A stretch of 64,000 nt of DNA from Pseudomonas sp. ADAK13 (GCF_012935715.1 NZ_CP052860.1:310001-374000); one strand, 5' to 3'. Shown: positions 9,359-18,323, counted from the first letter of the stretch. Notes: generated by a model from the letters alone, not told the origin. Program-made: numbers and translations.

Positions 9359-10150
9359 ATGAAGCAGACGCAGTACGTGGCTCGCGAGCCCGACGCGAAC
9401 GGTTTTATCGACTACCCGCCCGAAGAACACGCGGTGTGGAACACCTTGATCACGCGCCAATTGAAAGTGATCGAAGGCCGCGCCTGCCAGGAATACCTGG
9501 ACGGCATCGACAAGCTCGGCCTGCCCCACGACCGCATTCCGCAACTGGCGGAAATCAACAAAGTGCTGGCCGAAACCACCGGCTGGCAAGTAGCCCGGGT
9601 ACCGGCGCTGATTCCCTTCCAGACCTTTTTCGAATTGCTCGCCAGCAAGCAGTTTCCCGTGGCGACGTTTATTCGTACCCGTGAAGAGCTGGATTACCTG
9701 CAGGAACCGGACATTTTTCACGAGATCTTCGGCCACTGCCCACTGCTGACCAACCCCTGGTTCGCGGAATTTACCCACACCTACGGCAAGCTCGGCCTGG
9801 CCGCCACCAAGGAACAGCGCGTGTACCTGGCGCGCCTGTACTGGATGACCATCGAGTTCGGCCTGGTGGACACGCCCGAAGGCCGGCGCATCTACGGCGG
9901 CGGCATTCTGTCTTCGCCCAAGGAGACGGTGTACAGCCTCTCGGACGAGCCTGAGCACCAAGCCTTCGACCCGCTGGAAGCGATGCGCACGCCGTATCGC
10001 ATCGACATCCTGCAACCGCTGTACTTCGCCCTGCCCAACCTCAAGCGCCTGTTCGAAGTGGCGCAGGAAGACATCATGGGCATGGTCGAACGCGGGATGC
10101 AGCTGGGCCTGCACGCGCCGAAATTCCCGCCCAAGCCCAAGGCGGCGTGA
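9359..10150 (+). CDS. phhA: Phenylalanine-4-hydroxylase
   Basis: It hydroxylates L-phenylalanine to L-tyrosine using O2 and tetrahydropterin. It is the monomeric bacterial form (263 residues, catalytic domain only). The iron ligands are visible: His121 and His126 in FHEIFGHCPLL and Glu166 in YWMTIEFGLV. The ATG follows an AGGAGA ribosome site. It heads the phhABC operon, so Phe is converted to Tyr, the cofactor is recycled by PhhB, and the aromatic acids are transaminated by PhhC. Induction by PhhR is expected from the divergent neighbour and the box at 9223. Confidence 0.98.
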   Translation: MKQTQYVAREPDANGFIDYPPEEHAVWNTLITRQLKVIEGRACQEYLDGIDKLGLPHDRIPQLAEINKVLAETTGWQVARVPALIPFQTFFELLASKQFPVATFIRTREELDYLQEPDIFHEIFGHCPLLTNPWFAEFTHTYGKLGLAATKEQRVYLARLYWMTIEFGLVDTPEGRRIYGGGILSSPKETVYSLSDEPEHQAFDPLEAMRTPYRIDILQPLYFALPNLKRLFEVAQEDIMGMVERGMQLGLHAPKFPPKPKAA

Positions 10151-10255
10151 ACCGCGGCTTTTAAGGCCAGGTGAGTCTGTTCCCTGGCCGCGCGTTGCTT
10201 TAGGGTGACGCCACTGACGACCGTTTTCCAAACACTCGATTTCAGGAATACCCAC

Positions 10256-10612
10256 ATGACCACGTTGAACCAAGCCCACTGCGAAGCCTGCCGCGCCGAC
10301 GCCCCGCAAGTCAGCGACGAAGAGTTGCCGGTGCTGATCAAGCAGATCCCCGACTGGAACATCGAAGTACGCGATGGCGTGATGCAGCTGGAAAAGGTCT
10401 TCCTGTTCAAGAATTTCAAATTTGCCCTGGCCTTCACCAACGCCGTTGGCGCGATCTCCGAAGCTGAAGGCCACCACCCGGGCCTGCTCACCGAATGGGG
10501 CAAAGTCACCGTGACCTGGTGGAGCCACTCCATCAAGGGCCTGCACCGTAACGACTTCATCATGGCCGCGCGCACTGACGAAGTGGCGAAGGATGCCGAG
10601 GGCCGCAAGTAA
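10256..10612 (+). CDS. phhB: Pterin-4a-carbinolamine dehydratase
   Basis: PhhB dehydrates 4a-hydroxytetrahydrobiopterin formed by PhhA, so the cofactor can be reduced again. The 118-residue protein starts at ATG 10256 ([18 protein letters not shown]) after CAGGAA; the frame is open further upstream but has no ribosome site there. The family signature [20 protein letters not shown] carries the active-site histidine pair. Its TAA stop overlaps the phhC ATG by one base (TAATG), indicating translational coupling. Confidence 0.96.
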   Translation: MTTLNQAHCEACRADAPQVSDEELPVLIKQIPDWNIEVRDGVMQLEKVFLFKNFKFALAFTNAVGAISEAEGHHPGLLTEWGKVTVTWWSHSIKGLHRNDFIMAARTDEVAKDAEGRK

Positions 10613-11808
10613 TGCATTTTGACGCAATTGGCCGGGTGCCCGGGGACCCGATCCTCGGGCTGATGGAGCTGTATGCCCAGGACCCGAACCCGAACAAGTT
10701 CGACCTCGGCGTAGGCGTGTACAAGGACGATCAGGGCCTGACGCCGATCCCGCATTCGGTGAAGCTGGCCGAACAGCGCCTGGTGGAGCAACAGACCACC
10801 AAGACCTACATCGGCGGCCACGGCAATGCCGCGTTCGGCACGTTGATCAGTGAGCTGGTGCTGGGCGCCGGTTCGCCGCTGCTGAGCGAACGTCGTGCCG
10901 GCGCTACCCAGACGCCTGGCGGCACCGGCGCGCTGCGCCTGAGCGCCGACTTTATCGCCCACAGCCTGCCTGGCCGTGGCATCTGGCTGAGCAACCCGAC
11001 CTGGCCGATCCACGAAACCATCTTCGCCAAGGCCGGGCTCAAGGTCAGCCATTACCCGTATGTGGGCAGTGACAACCGACTGGATGTGGCGGCGATGCTG
11101 GCCACGCTGTCCACGGTGCCAAAAGGCGATGTGGTGCTGCTGCACGCCTGCTGCCACAACCCGACCGGCTTCGACCTGTCCCGGGACGATTGGCGCCAGG
11201 TGCTGAAAATCGTCCGCGAACGCGAACTGCTGCCGCTGATCGACTTTGCGTACCAGGGTTTTGGTGACGGCCTGGAGCAGGATGCGTGGGCGGTGAGGTT
11301 GTTTGCGACCGAGCTGCCTGAAGTGCTGATCACCAGTTCCTGCTCGAAGAACTTCGGCTTGTACAGCGACCGTGTCGGCGCGTTGATCGTGTGCGCGACG
11401 AATGCCGAGAAGCTGACGGATGTACGCAGCCAGCTGGCGTTTATTGCGCGTAACTTGTGGTCGACGCCGCCGGACCATGGTGCCGCTGTGGTGGCGACCA
11501 TTCTCGGTGATGCCGGGCTGAAAAAGCAGTGGGCCGAAGAAGTTGAAGCGATGCGCGCACGGATTGCACAGTTGCGTTCCGGGTTGGTGGAAGCGTTGGC
11601 GCCCCATGGGTTGTCGGAGCGGTTTGCGCACATCGCGGCGCAACGCGGGATGTTTTCCTATACCGGACTGAGTGCCTCACAGGTGCAACGACTGCGGGAG
11701 AAGCACAGCGTGTATATGGTCAACTCCGGGCGTGCGAACGTGGCGGGGATTGATGCGACGCGGTTGACGCTGTTGGCTGAAGCGATCGCGGATGTTTCCA
11801 ATACCTAA
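10612..11808 (+). CDS. phhC: Aromatic amino acid aminotransferase
   Basis: It is a PLP-dependent class I aminotransferase of 398 residues that transfers the amino group of Tyr/Phe to 2-oxoglutarate, the step after PhhA in tyrosine breakdown. The PLP-binding lysine lies in SSCSKNFGLYSDRVG, with the upstream CHNPTGFD cofactor motif and the N-terminal DPNPNKFDLGVGVYKD typical of the AspC/TyrB group. It is coupled to phhB. A family A REP doublet follows the stop and separates it from the convergent phosphoesterase gene. Confidence 0.95.
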   Translation: MHFDAIGRVPGDPILGLMELYAQDPNPNKFDLGVGVYKDDQGLTPIPHSVKLAEQRLVEQQTTKTYIGGHGNAAFGTLISELVLGAGSPLLSERRAGATQTPGGTGALRLSADFIAHSLPGRGIWLSNPTWPIHETIFAKAGLKVSHYPYVGSDNRLDVAAMLATLSTVPKGDVVLLHACCHNPTGFDLSRDDWRQVLKIVRERELLPLIDFAYQGFGDGLEQDAWAVRLFATELPEVLITSSCSKNFGLYSDRVGALIVCATNAEKLTDVRSQLAFIARNLWSTPPDHGAAVVATILGDAGLKKQWAEEVEAMRARIAQLRSGLVEALAPHGLSERFAHIAAQRGMFSYTGLSASQVQRLREKHSVYMVNSGRANVAGIDATRLTLLAEAIADVSNT

Positions 11809-11828
11809 TTGAAGAAACCGGATCAAAA

Positions 11829-11916
11829 TGTGGGAGCTGGCTCGCCTGCGATGCAGACGACTCGGTCTGTCTATAAAACCGAGTTGATGCTATCGCAGGC
11901 AAGCCAGCTCCCACAC
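11829..11916. repeat. REP-type palindrome pair, family A
   Basis: The arms TGGGAGCTGGCTCGCCTGCG and GCAGGCAAGCCAGCTCCCAC flank a short spacer. One base differs from the other copies (CTCG for CTTG in the left arm). It lies between the convergent phhC and LpxH-like genes and may act as a bidirectional transcription barrier. Confidence 0.85.
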
Positions 11917-11933
11917 TTGGACCGAGCCAATCT

Positions 11934-12749
11934 TTAACCAGCCACCATCTCGGCCTTGAGCTGCGCCTCTTTGGCCTGGGCATCCGCCAACCGATACAAC
12001 TCGATATGCCCGTCCCAGTGCTCGATCAGCGCCGTGCACGACTCCACCCAATCCCCACAATTGAGGTAATCCACCTCGCCCACCTTGCGAATCTCCGCGT
12101 GGTGAATATGCCCGCAGACCACGCCGTGCAATTCGCGCTTGGTCACTTCGTGGGCAATCGCTTCTTCAAAATCACTGATAAAGCTGACCGCCGTCTTGAC
12201 CTTGTGCTTGAGGTACGCCGACAACGACCAGTAGCCGTAGCCATAACGCGCCCGCCAGTGGTTCAGCCAGCGGTTGAGGGTCAGGGTGAACTCGTAGGCC
12301 GAGTCGCCGAGGAACGCCAGCCAGCGGTGATAGCGGGTGATCACGTCGAACTGGTCGCCATGGATCACCAGCAAATGCCGGCCATCGGCAGTCACGTGCA
12401 CCGCTTCGTCCACCAGTTGGATATTGCCGAGGATCAGCTTGGAATAGCGCCGCAGAAACTCATCATGGTTGCCGGTGACGTAGATCACCTCGGTGCCGCG
12501 CTTGCTCATGGTCAGCAGGCGGCGGATCACGTTGGTGTGGGCCTGTGGCCAATACATGCCGCTGCGCAGTTTCCAGCCGTCAATGATATCGCCCACCAGG
12601 TAGACCTTGTCGGCGTGGTAGCCCTTGAGAAAATGCGAAAGGTGTTCGGCCTGGCAATCCCGGGTGCCCAAATGCACGTCGGAAATCCACAGGGTACGCA
12701 CGCGTTGCTTACGGCTGGGCTTGGCGAGTTCGGCGCTGGTCATGGGCAT
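11934..12749 (-). CDS. LpxH-like metallophosphoesterase (putative UDP-2,3-diacylglucosamine diphosphatase)
   Basis: A calcineurin-like phosphoesterase of 271 residues. The metal-binding blocks are in order: SDVHLGTRD (about 24-32), GDIIDG, GNHDEF and CGHIHHA, with the extra DVHLG spacing seen in LpxH relatives. Family members hydrolyse UDP-2,3-diacylglucosamine in lipid A synthesis, but pseudomonads carry several paralogues and the true LpxH is usually shorter (about 240 residues), so the substrate is unproven. No hydrophobic segment is seen, so it is probably cytoplasmic or peripheral. The start could also be Met3. Confidence 0.85.
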   Translation of the reverse strand: MPMTSAELAKPSRKQRVRTLWISDVHLGTRDCQAEHLSHFLKGYHADKVYLVGDIIDGWKLRSGMYWPQAHTNVIRRLLTMSKRGTEVIYVTGNHDEFLRRYSKLILGNIQLVDEAVHVTADGRHLLVIHGDQFDVITRYHRWLAFLGDSAYEFTLTLNRWLNHWRARYGYGYWSLSAYLKHKVKTAVSFISDFEEAIAHEVTKRELHGVVCGHIHHAEIRKVGEVDYLNCGDWVESCTALIEHWDGHIELYRLADAQAKEAQLKAEMVAG

Positions 12750-12876
12750 GCCTCACGGTGTTTTCGCGAGCTTGCGCCCATGGGATTAATAGCCCATGAC
12801 AGTGTTGCGTCAGTCTGATGACAGCGCCCAATACGGCCGAAGCGATGTAAACTGCACGCCTGCCCAGGAGACTGCG

Positions 12877-13674
12877 ATGAGACCCAACCTCACGCTACGC
12901 CACTATGTCGAAGAGCCCATCGCCCACAGCCACGACCACGCGCAGCTGGTGTTTGGCCTGTCCGGGCATCTGGACTTCGAGGTGGATGGCCGAGGCAGCC
13001 AGGTGCAGCACAGCAGCGTAATGGTGCTGCCCTACGCCGCACACCACGCGTGCATCAGTCGCGATGGCAGCCGCTGCCTGGTGCTGGACGTGCCCGATGA
13101 ACACTGGTTGGCGCAGTCCTTGGGCGAGCATGCCGACGCCAGCCGCCGCTTGCTCGACCAGTCCGCACACCTGACCCTCGACAACCGCCAAAGCCAACTG
13201 GTGCAGTGGCTGGCGAGCAGTCCGGTGGACGATCCGCTGATCGTCCAGCAAGGCGCCGTATTGCTGCTGGCGAGCCTCAATCTCACACAGCTGCCGACGG
13301 GCAAGCGCCTGCCGTACGCCGCATTTAATGCGCATATCCAGCGACACGCTGCGCACCCGCTGCAAGTCGCGGACCTGGCAAAGCTCGCCGACCTGTCCGT
13401 GGCCCGCCTGCATGCGCGGTTTATGGCGGAATGCGGACAGACGCCGATGGACTACATCCGCACCCGCCGCCTGCAGATGGCCCGCGACCTGTTGCGCGAC
13501 AGCCCGCTGCCCATCGGCGAGATTGCCGCGCGGGTCGGTTATGGTTCGCAAAGTGCGTTTGCCGCAGCGATGTTGCGGGAGTTTGGCGCATCGCCCGGCG
13601 CCATTAGACGAGCGCGGTCTCCCGTGGGAGCTGGCTTGCCTGCGATAGCAGTGGATCAGCTAATAATTGATTGA
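12877..13674 (+). CDS. AraC-family transcriptional regulator with REP-encoded C-terminus
   Basis: The protein starts at ATG 12877 (MRPNLTLRHYVEEPIAHSHDH) after CAGGAG; 265 residues. An N-terminal cupin-like sensor contains HSHDHAQLVFGLSGHL. The C-terminal AraC DNA-binding domain has both helix-turn-helices (LAKLADLSVARLHARFMAE and IGEIAARVGYGSQSAFAAAM). It resembles the AraC group often found next to EamA exporters, and an EamA gene follows at 13833, so it may regulate that gene. The last 17 or so residues (VGAGLPAIAVDQLIID) are translated from the REP element at 13624 and are not part of the fold. Confidence 0.9.
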   Translation: MRPNLTLRHYVEEPIAHSHDHAQLVFGLSGHLDFEVDGRGSQVQHSSVMVLPYAAHHACISRDGSRCLVLDVPDEHWLAQSLGEHADASRRLLDQSAHLTLDNRQSQLVQWLASSPVDDPLIVQQGAVLLLASLNLTQLPTGKRLPYAAFNAHIQRHAAHPLQVADLAKLADLSVARLHARFMAECGQTPMDYIRTRRLQMARDLLRDSPLPIGEIAARVGYGSQSAFAAAMLREFGASPGAIRRARSPVGAGLPAIAVDQLIID

Positions 13675-13711
13675 CTGGCCCTCCGCTATCGCAGGCAAGC
13701 CAGCTCCCACA
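13624..13711. repeat. REP-type palindrome pair, family A, overlapping a gene end
   Basis: The arms GTGGGAGCTGGCTTGCCTGC and GCAGGCAAGCCAGCTCCCAC flank about 45 bp. The left arm lies inside the reading frame of the upstream AraC-type gene and supplies its C-terminal residues and its stop codon. Confidence 0.85.
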
Positions 13712-13832
13712 TTTGATCTCCTCTGCTTTTGAAACAAGAGCCCTGCGACAAAATCCGCGAGCCCGACGACAGACGCAAACGCGTACAACCCTCTAGACTG
13801 CGATCCTGTAAACCCGTTGTTTAAGGATCGCA

Positions 13833-14714
13833 ATGACTCCCCGCACAGCCCTCGGCGCCCTGCATATCGGCGCATTGATGTTTGGCCTCACTGGCGTGTT
13901 CGGCAAACTGGCGGCCGCTTCGCCGGCGATTATCGTGTTTGGCCGCGCGGCGTTCGCGGTGATTGCATTGGCGATCTTCGCGCGCTTCGCCAGCAACACC
14001 ACCTGGCAAACGCTGCAAGCCCGGGACTGGCGCCGCCTGCTGGTCAGCGGCCTGCTGCTGGCCGGGCACTGGGTGAGCTTCTTTATTGCGGTGAAAATCG
14101 CCGGCGTGGCCATCGCCACCCTGGGCTTCACCACGTTCCCGGCGTTCACGGTGATTCTGGAAGGCCTGATTTTCCGTGAGCGGATCCGCGCCAATGAAAT
14201 CCTGCTGGTGGTACTGGTGAGCATCGGCCTGGTGCTGGTCACACCGGATTTCAACCTCGCCAGCCAAGCCACCAGCGGCCTGTTGTGGGCGGTCGGTTCC
14301 GGCTTGTTGTTCTCGCTGCTGTCACTGAACAACCGCGCCAGCGGGCGCATTCCGCCGGTGCAGGCCGCCTTGTGCCAGAACGTGGTGGTAGCGCTGTGCC
14401 TGTTGCCGGTTGCCGCGCCCGGGCTGGCCGAGGTGCGTGCGCTGGACTGGCTGTGGATCGGCCTGCTCGGGGTCTTCTGCACCGGCCTCGCCCACAGCCT
14501 GTTTGTCGCCAGCCTCGCGGTGCTCAAGGCGCGTACCGCGGCGGTGGTGTTTGCGATGGAGCCGGTGTACGGCATCACGGTGGCCTGGTTACTGTTTGCG
14601 GAAACGCCGACCTTGCGCATGCTGATGGGCGGCGCGCTGATCATCGTCGCCATCGTGGTGTCCGGGTTGATGGGCAGCGCCAAGCCGGCCAAACAACCCG
14701 CCGCCACGGCCTGA
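13833..14714 (+). CDS. EamA-family (DMT) membrane transporter
   Basis: A 293-residue inner-membrane protein made of two EamA repeats with about ten hydrophobic segments (for example HIGALMFGLTGVFGKLA at the start and GALIIVAIVVSGLMG at the end). Members export amino acids, amines or other metabolites; the substrate cannot be read from sequence. It lies downstream of an AraC-type regulator in the same orientation with a REP element between. The start ATG is 13833, with AAGGA 8 bp before it. Confidence 0.9.
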   Translation: MTPRTALGALHIGALMFGLTGVFGKLAAASPAIIVFGRAAFAVIALAIFARFASNTTWQTLQARDWRRLLVSGLLLAGHWVSFFIAVKIAGVAIATLGFTTFPAFTVILEGLIFRERIRANEILLVVLVSIGLVLVTPDFNLASQATSGLLWAVGSGLLFSLLSLNNRASGRIPPVQAALCQNVVVALCLLPVAAPGLAEVRALDWLWIGLLGVFCTGLAHSLFVASLAVLKARTAAVVFAMEPVYGITVAWLLFAETPTLRMLMGGALIIVAIVVSGLMGSAKPAKQPAATA

Positions 14715-14845
14715 TCTATACTTTGGGTGTCCGTGACAGTGTGTGGTCGTTCAACGGATCCAGACTTCTCGACGACAGCCCGGGTGCTTTTTGAAGTTGC
14801 TGCAAGCGAGTGGTCATTCCATCAACGCTATGCAGGGGTTGCACC

Positions 14846-15127
14846 ATGGAAATGTTCATCAGCCTGGTCCTTCAAATCATCAGCGGCGCCATCGGCGGGC
14901 AGATCGCTGGCCTGGGCAAACAAAGCCTGGGGACCGGCCTCAACACGCTGGTCGGCGGGGTTGGCGGCCTGGTCTTGGGCCAGATCGTCTCCCTCATCAC
15001 CGGCACTGAAACCGCCAGTGACCTGACCCTTGCCGCCCTGGCCAGCAACGTTATCGGCGGCGGTGTCGGCGGCCTGGTCCTGACGCTGGTGGTCGGCTGG
15101 CTCAAACAGCGGATGGCCACCAAGTAG
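14846..15127 (+). CDS. Small conserved membrane protein
   Basis: A 93-residue protein beginning MEMFISLVLQIISGAIGGQI and ending in a basic tail (LKQRMATK). It is glycine-rich with two or three hydrophobic segments and GxxxG-like repeats (GGVGGLVLGQ; GGGVGGLVLTL), suggesting tightly packed transmembrane helices. An AGGGG sequence lies 8-12 bp before the ATG. I do not recognise a function. Codon use and length are consistent with a real gene, and similar short proteins are common in pseudomonads. Confidence 0.75.
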   Translation: MEMFISLVLQIISGAIGGQIAGLGKQSLGTGLNTLVGGVGGLVLGQIVSLITGTETASDLTLAALASNVIGGGVGGLVLTLVVGWLKQRMATK

Positions 15128-15162
15128 GCACGCCGCAAGGTCACCGCCAGCGGCAGTGGCCT

Positions 15163-15450
15163 TTATTGCACGCGGTCGTTATGCCCCAGGTCCCGTTGCG
15201 GGTCGATCTGGTCGCGCACCCGTTGCTTGAGCACCTTGGCTTCCGGGAAGCCACCGTCAGCCTTGCGCTCCCAGATCTGCACGCCGTCGCAGGTAATCCG
15301 AAACGCACCGCCCGTAGCCGGCTCCAGGGACACTTTGCCGAGGTCATCGGCGAACGTGCTCAACAGCTCCTGGGCCAGCCAGGCGGCGCGCAGCAGCCAC
15401 TGACACTGGGTGCAATAGGTGATGACAATCTCGGGTTTGGCCGCAGACAT
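15163..15450 (-). CDS. SelT/SelW/SelH-type thioredoxin-like protein
   Basis: A 95-residue Rdx-family protein. The N-terminal redox motif is CTQC (residues 14-17, in ITYCTQCQWLLRAAW), where selenoprotein relatives have CxxU; the middle contains ATGGAFRITCDGVQIWERK and the end KVLKQRVRDQID. Such proteins are small cytosolic thiol-disulfide proteins of unknown partner. It is divergent from the patatin gene, with 80 bp between the starts, so the two probably share a promoter region. Confidence 0.9.
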   Translation of the reverse strand: MSAAKPEIVITYCTQCQWLLRAAWLAQELLSTFADDLGKVSLEPATGGAFRITCDGVQIWERKADGGFPEAKVLKQRVRDQIDPQRDLGHNDRVQ

Positions 15451-15494
15451 GAATTGACAGGCTCCTGCTTGGCGGGTTGAAAGGATCGAGTGGC

Positions 15495-15500
15495 TATAAT
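15495..15500 (+). promoter_or_regulatory. -10 element TATAAT before the patatin gene
   Basis: A perfect TATAAT lies about 30 bp before the ATG at 15531. No good -35 is present at 16-18 bp (GCGGGT is the sequence there), although TTGACA occurs further upstream at 15454. Activation by an unknown factor or an extended contact is possible. Confidence 0.45.
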
Positions 15501-15530
15501 ACCGGCCTTTATCGTCCAGCCTTGAGATTG

Positions 15531-17723
15531 ATGATGCGCCGCCTGTTGTCCTGCCTGTTGCTGTGCCTGTTCCCCGTCCTCGTCCAAGCCGTCGAAAACC
15601 CGCGCCCGAAGATCGGCCTGGTACTCTCCGGCGGCGCCGCCCGTGGCCTGGCGCACATTGGCGTGCTCAAGGCCCTGGAAGAGCAAGGCATCCACATCGA
15701 CGCGATTGCCGGCACCAGCATGGGCGCGGTGATTGGCGGGTTGTACGCTTCGGGCTACAAGATCGACGAGCTGGAAAAGCTCGCGCTGAACATCGACTGG
15801 AAGCTCGCCCTGTCCGATGCGCCGCCGCGGGAAGACGTGCCGTTCCGGCGCAAGCAGGATGACCGGGATTTCCTGGTCAAACAGAAACTCAGCTTTCGCG
15901 ATGACGGCAGCCTCGGCCTGCCACTGGGCGTGATCCAGGGCCAGAACCTGGCCCTGCTGCTGGAAAGCATGTTCGCCCACACCAGTAACGTCCGGGATTT
16001 CGACAAGCTGCCGATCCCCTTCCGCGCCGTGGCCACCGACATTACCAGCGGCGAAAAGGTGGTGTTCCGCAAAGGCCACTTGCCCCAGGTGATCCGCGCC
16101 AGCATGTCGATCCCGGCGGTGTTTGCCCCGGTGGAACTGGATGGCCGGCTGCTGGTGGACGGCGGCATGACCGATAACATCCCGCTGGATGTGGCGCGGG
16201 AAATGGGGGTCGACATCGCCATCGTCGTCGACATCGGCACCCCGCTGCGCTCACGCAAGCAACTCAACACCGTGGTGGACGTGCTCAACCAGTCCATCAC
16301 CCTGATGACCCGGCGCAACTCCGAAGAACAACTCAAGGCCCTGGCCCCGCGGGACGTGCTGATCCAGCCGCCGTTGGCCGCCTACGGGGTGACGGATTTC
16401 GGCCGTGCCAAGGACATGATCGACGCCGGCTACCGCGCCACTCGCGCCCTCGACGTGCGCCTGGCGCACCTGCGCCCGGCCGAGCCGGTGGACCCTTCAC
16501 TGGTAGCGGCCCGCACGCCCGGCGAGCGCAACCCGGTGATCACCGCGATCAAGGTAGAGAACGACTCCAAGGTGGGCGACGAGGTGATCCGCTACTACAT
16601 CCGCCAGAACCTCGGCGAGCCTCTGGACCTGGCCCGTCTGCAAACCGACATGGGCACCCTGTACGGCCTGGATTATTTCGAACAGGTGCAATACCGCGTG
16701 GTGAAAAAGGGCAAGGACAACACCCTGGTCATCAGCGCCCGGGGCAAACGCAGCGGCACCGACTACCTGCGCCTGGGCCTCAACCTGTCGGATGACATGC
16801 GCGGCGACAGCGCCTTCAACCTCGGCGCCAGCTACCGCATGAACGGCATCAACCGCCTCGGTGCCGAATGGCTGACGCGGGTGCAGATCGGTGATAAGCA
16901 AGAGCTGTACAGCGAGTTCTATCAGCCGATGGACACCGGCTCGCGCTACTTCGTCGCGCCCTATATCAGTGCCCAGGCGCAGAACGTTGAACTGATTGAA
17001 GACAACAACCCGATCTCCGAGTACCGCCTGGAGCGCTACGGCTTCGGCCTGAACGTGGGCCGGCAGATCGGCAACAGCGGCGAGATTCGTTTCGGCGTCG
17101 GCGAGGCCTGGGGCAAGGCGGATGTGCGCATTGGCGACCGCAACTCGCCGAGCATCAACTTCAGCGAAGGCTTTTACGAGCTGAAATACTCCTTTGACTC
17201 GTTCGACAACGTGTACTTCCCCCACACCGGCGAAGACATCGGCCTGGCCTTCCGTGAGTTCGAACCGGGGCTGGGCTCTGACCAGCGCTATCGCCAGTGG
17301 GAGTTCAAACTGGACAAGGCCATGAGCAGCGGCCCGGACACATTGATCCTCGGCGGGCGCTATGGGCGCACGCTGGATCAGTCGGACGTGGTGATTTCCA
17401 GCTTCCTGCTGGGGGGCGCGCGGCAGTTGTCGGGGTTCCGCGAGGATGCGATTGCCGGGCAGAACATCAGCCTGATGCGCGCGGTTTACTATCGCCGGCT
17501 GACGCCACGGTCTTATTTGCCGCTGGATTTCCCGTTGTACCTGGGCGCGTCACTGGAACGCGGGCGGGCGTGGAACAACGACAATGAGTACGACAGCGGA
17601 TACATCAACGCCGCCAGTATTTTCCTGGGGTTTGATACGCCGCTGGGGCCGTTGAATTTCAGTTATGGGTTTAACGATGACAGTCAGCAGGCGGTGTATC
17701 TGAACCTGGGGCAGACGTTCTAA
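15531..17723 (+). CDS. plpD: PlpD-type patatin-like phospholipase with its own outer-membrane barrel (type Vd autotransporter)
   Basis: A 730-residue secreted lipolytic enzyme. The start ATG 15531 gives a signal peptide ending LVQA (residue 20). The patatin domain (25-330) shows the oxyanion motif GGAARG (34-39), nucleophile Ser63 in GTSMG and catalytic Asp210 in LLVDGGMTDN. A POTRA domain follows (VITAIKVENDSKVGDEVI region), then a C-terminal barrel that ends in phenylalanine (YLNLGQTF), the signal for BAM insertion. The architecture matches PlpD of P. aeruginosa, and the order PlpD-MarR-RecQ is also shared. The family cleaves phospholipids. Confidence 0.93.
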   Translation: MMRRLLSCLLLCLFPVLVQAVENPRPKIGLVLSGGAARGLAHIGVLKALEEQGIHIDAIAGTSMGAVIGGLYASGYKIDELEKLALNIDWKLALSDAPPREDVPFRRKQDDRDFLVKQKLSFRDDGSLGLPLGVIQGQNLALLLESMFAHTSNVRDFDKLPIPFRAVATDITSGEKVVFRKGHLPQVIRASMSIPAVFAPVELDGRLLVDGGMTDNIPLDVAREMGVDIAIVVDIGTPLRSRKQLNTVVDVLNQSITLMTRRNSEEQLKALAPRDVLIQPPLAAYGVTDFGRAKDMIDAGYRATRALDVRLAHLRPAEPVDPSLVAARTPGERNPVITAIKVENDSKVGDEVIRYYIRQNLGEPLDLARLQTDMGTLYGLDYFEQVQYRVVKKGKDNTLVISARGKRSGTDYLRLGLNLSDDMRGDSAFNLGASYRMNGINRLGAEWLTRVQIGDKQELYSEFYQPMDTGSRYFVAPYISAQAQNVELIEDNNPISEYRLERYGFGLNVGRQIGNSGEIRFGVGEAWGKADVRIGDRNSPSINFSEGFYELKYSFDSFDNVYFPHTGEDIGLAFREFEPGLGSDQRYRQWEFKLDKAMSSGPDTLILGGRYGRTLDQSDVVISSFLLGGARQLSGFREDAIAGQNISLMRAVYYRRLTPRSYLPLDFPLYLGASLERGRAWNNDNEYDSGYINAASIFLGFDTPLGPLNFSYGFNDDSQQAVYLNLGQTF

Positions 17724-17739
17724 TTACACCGCAAAACCA

Positions 17740-17863
17740 ATGTGGGAGCGGGCTTGTTGTGGTGAGCGGGCTTGCCCCGCGTTGGGCTGCGAAGCAGCCC
17801 CATCAATCTGCGGTGAACCCGACGGGGGGCAAGCCCCCTCACCACAACAAGCCCGCTCCCACA
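17740..17863. repeat. Compound palindrome between convergent genes (REP-like, nested arms)
   Basis: The outer arms TGTGGGAGCGGGCTTG and CAAGCCCGCTCCCACA enclose inner arms (GTTGTGGTGAG and CTCACCACAAC, with GGGGGGCAAGCCCCC inside). It lies between the convergent patatin and MarR genes. It combines a family A-like outer pair with family B inner sequence, as if one REP had inserted in another. Confidence 0.75.
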
Positions 17864-17888
17864 TTTTTTGATCATCGGAGTACGGGGA

Positions 17889-18323
17889 TCAGGACTTCTC
17901 GAGGTTTCCGAGGATGTGCTCATGAACCCGCATGCACACCCGCAGATCCTCTTCATCGACGCCCACAAACAGCTCATGGCGCAAGGCCGTGGCGATGGTT
18001 TCGATCTGTTCGATCAAGGGCTTCGCGGTGTCGCACAGCACGATGCGCTTGGCGCGGCGGTCTTCCACCACGGCCTGGCGCTCCACCAGGCCCTGCCCTT
18101 CCAGGCTGTCGAGCAAACGGGCCAGGGTGGGGCCCTCGACTCCGACGCTCTGCGCCAGCTCACGTTGGGTAGGCGGCTCGGTAAAACGCGCCAGGTGCAG
18201 CAGCACCAGCCAGCGTGCCTGGGACAGGCCCAAACCTGCCAGGCGACGATCCAGTTCGGCACGCCACCCTCGGGACATCTGCGCCAACTGCATGCCAAAA
18301 CGGTGTTGATCGGTTAACGGCAT
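17889..18323 (-). CDS. MarR-family transcriptional regulator
   Basis: A 144-residue winged-helix regulator of the MarR/SlyA group. The helix-turn-helix is visible (TQRELAQSVGVEGPTLARLLDSLE, residues about 52-75 in two parts), followed by the wing (GLVERQAVVEDRRAKRIVL). MarR proteins are ligand- or redox-responsive repressors that usually act on adjacent genes. Here the neighbours are the convergent plpD and recQ (120 bp upstream, same strand), neither a classical target. It is probably autoregulated from the AT-rich 18324-18444 region. Confidence 0.9.
   Translation of the reverse strand: MPLTDQHRFGMQLAQMSRGWRAELDRRLAGLGLSQARWLVLLHLARFTEPPTQRELAQSVGVEGPTLARLLDSLEGQGLVERQAVVEDRRAKRIVLCDTAKPLIEQIETIATALRHELFVGVDEEDLRVCMRVHEHILGNLEKS

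Noticed and set aside
14285..14794. 169-aa plus-strand ORF overlapping the EamA gene and running past it
   Set aside because: It is in another frame of a clear membrane protein gene and consists of Arg/Gly-rich shadow sequence.
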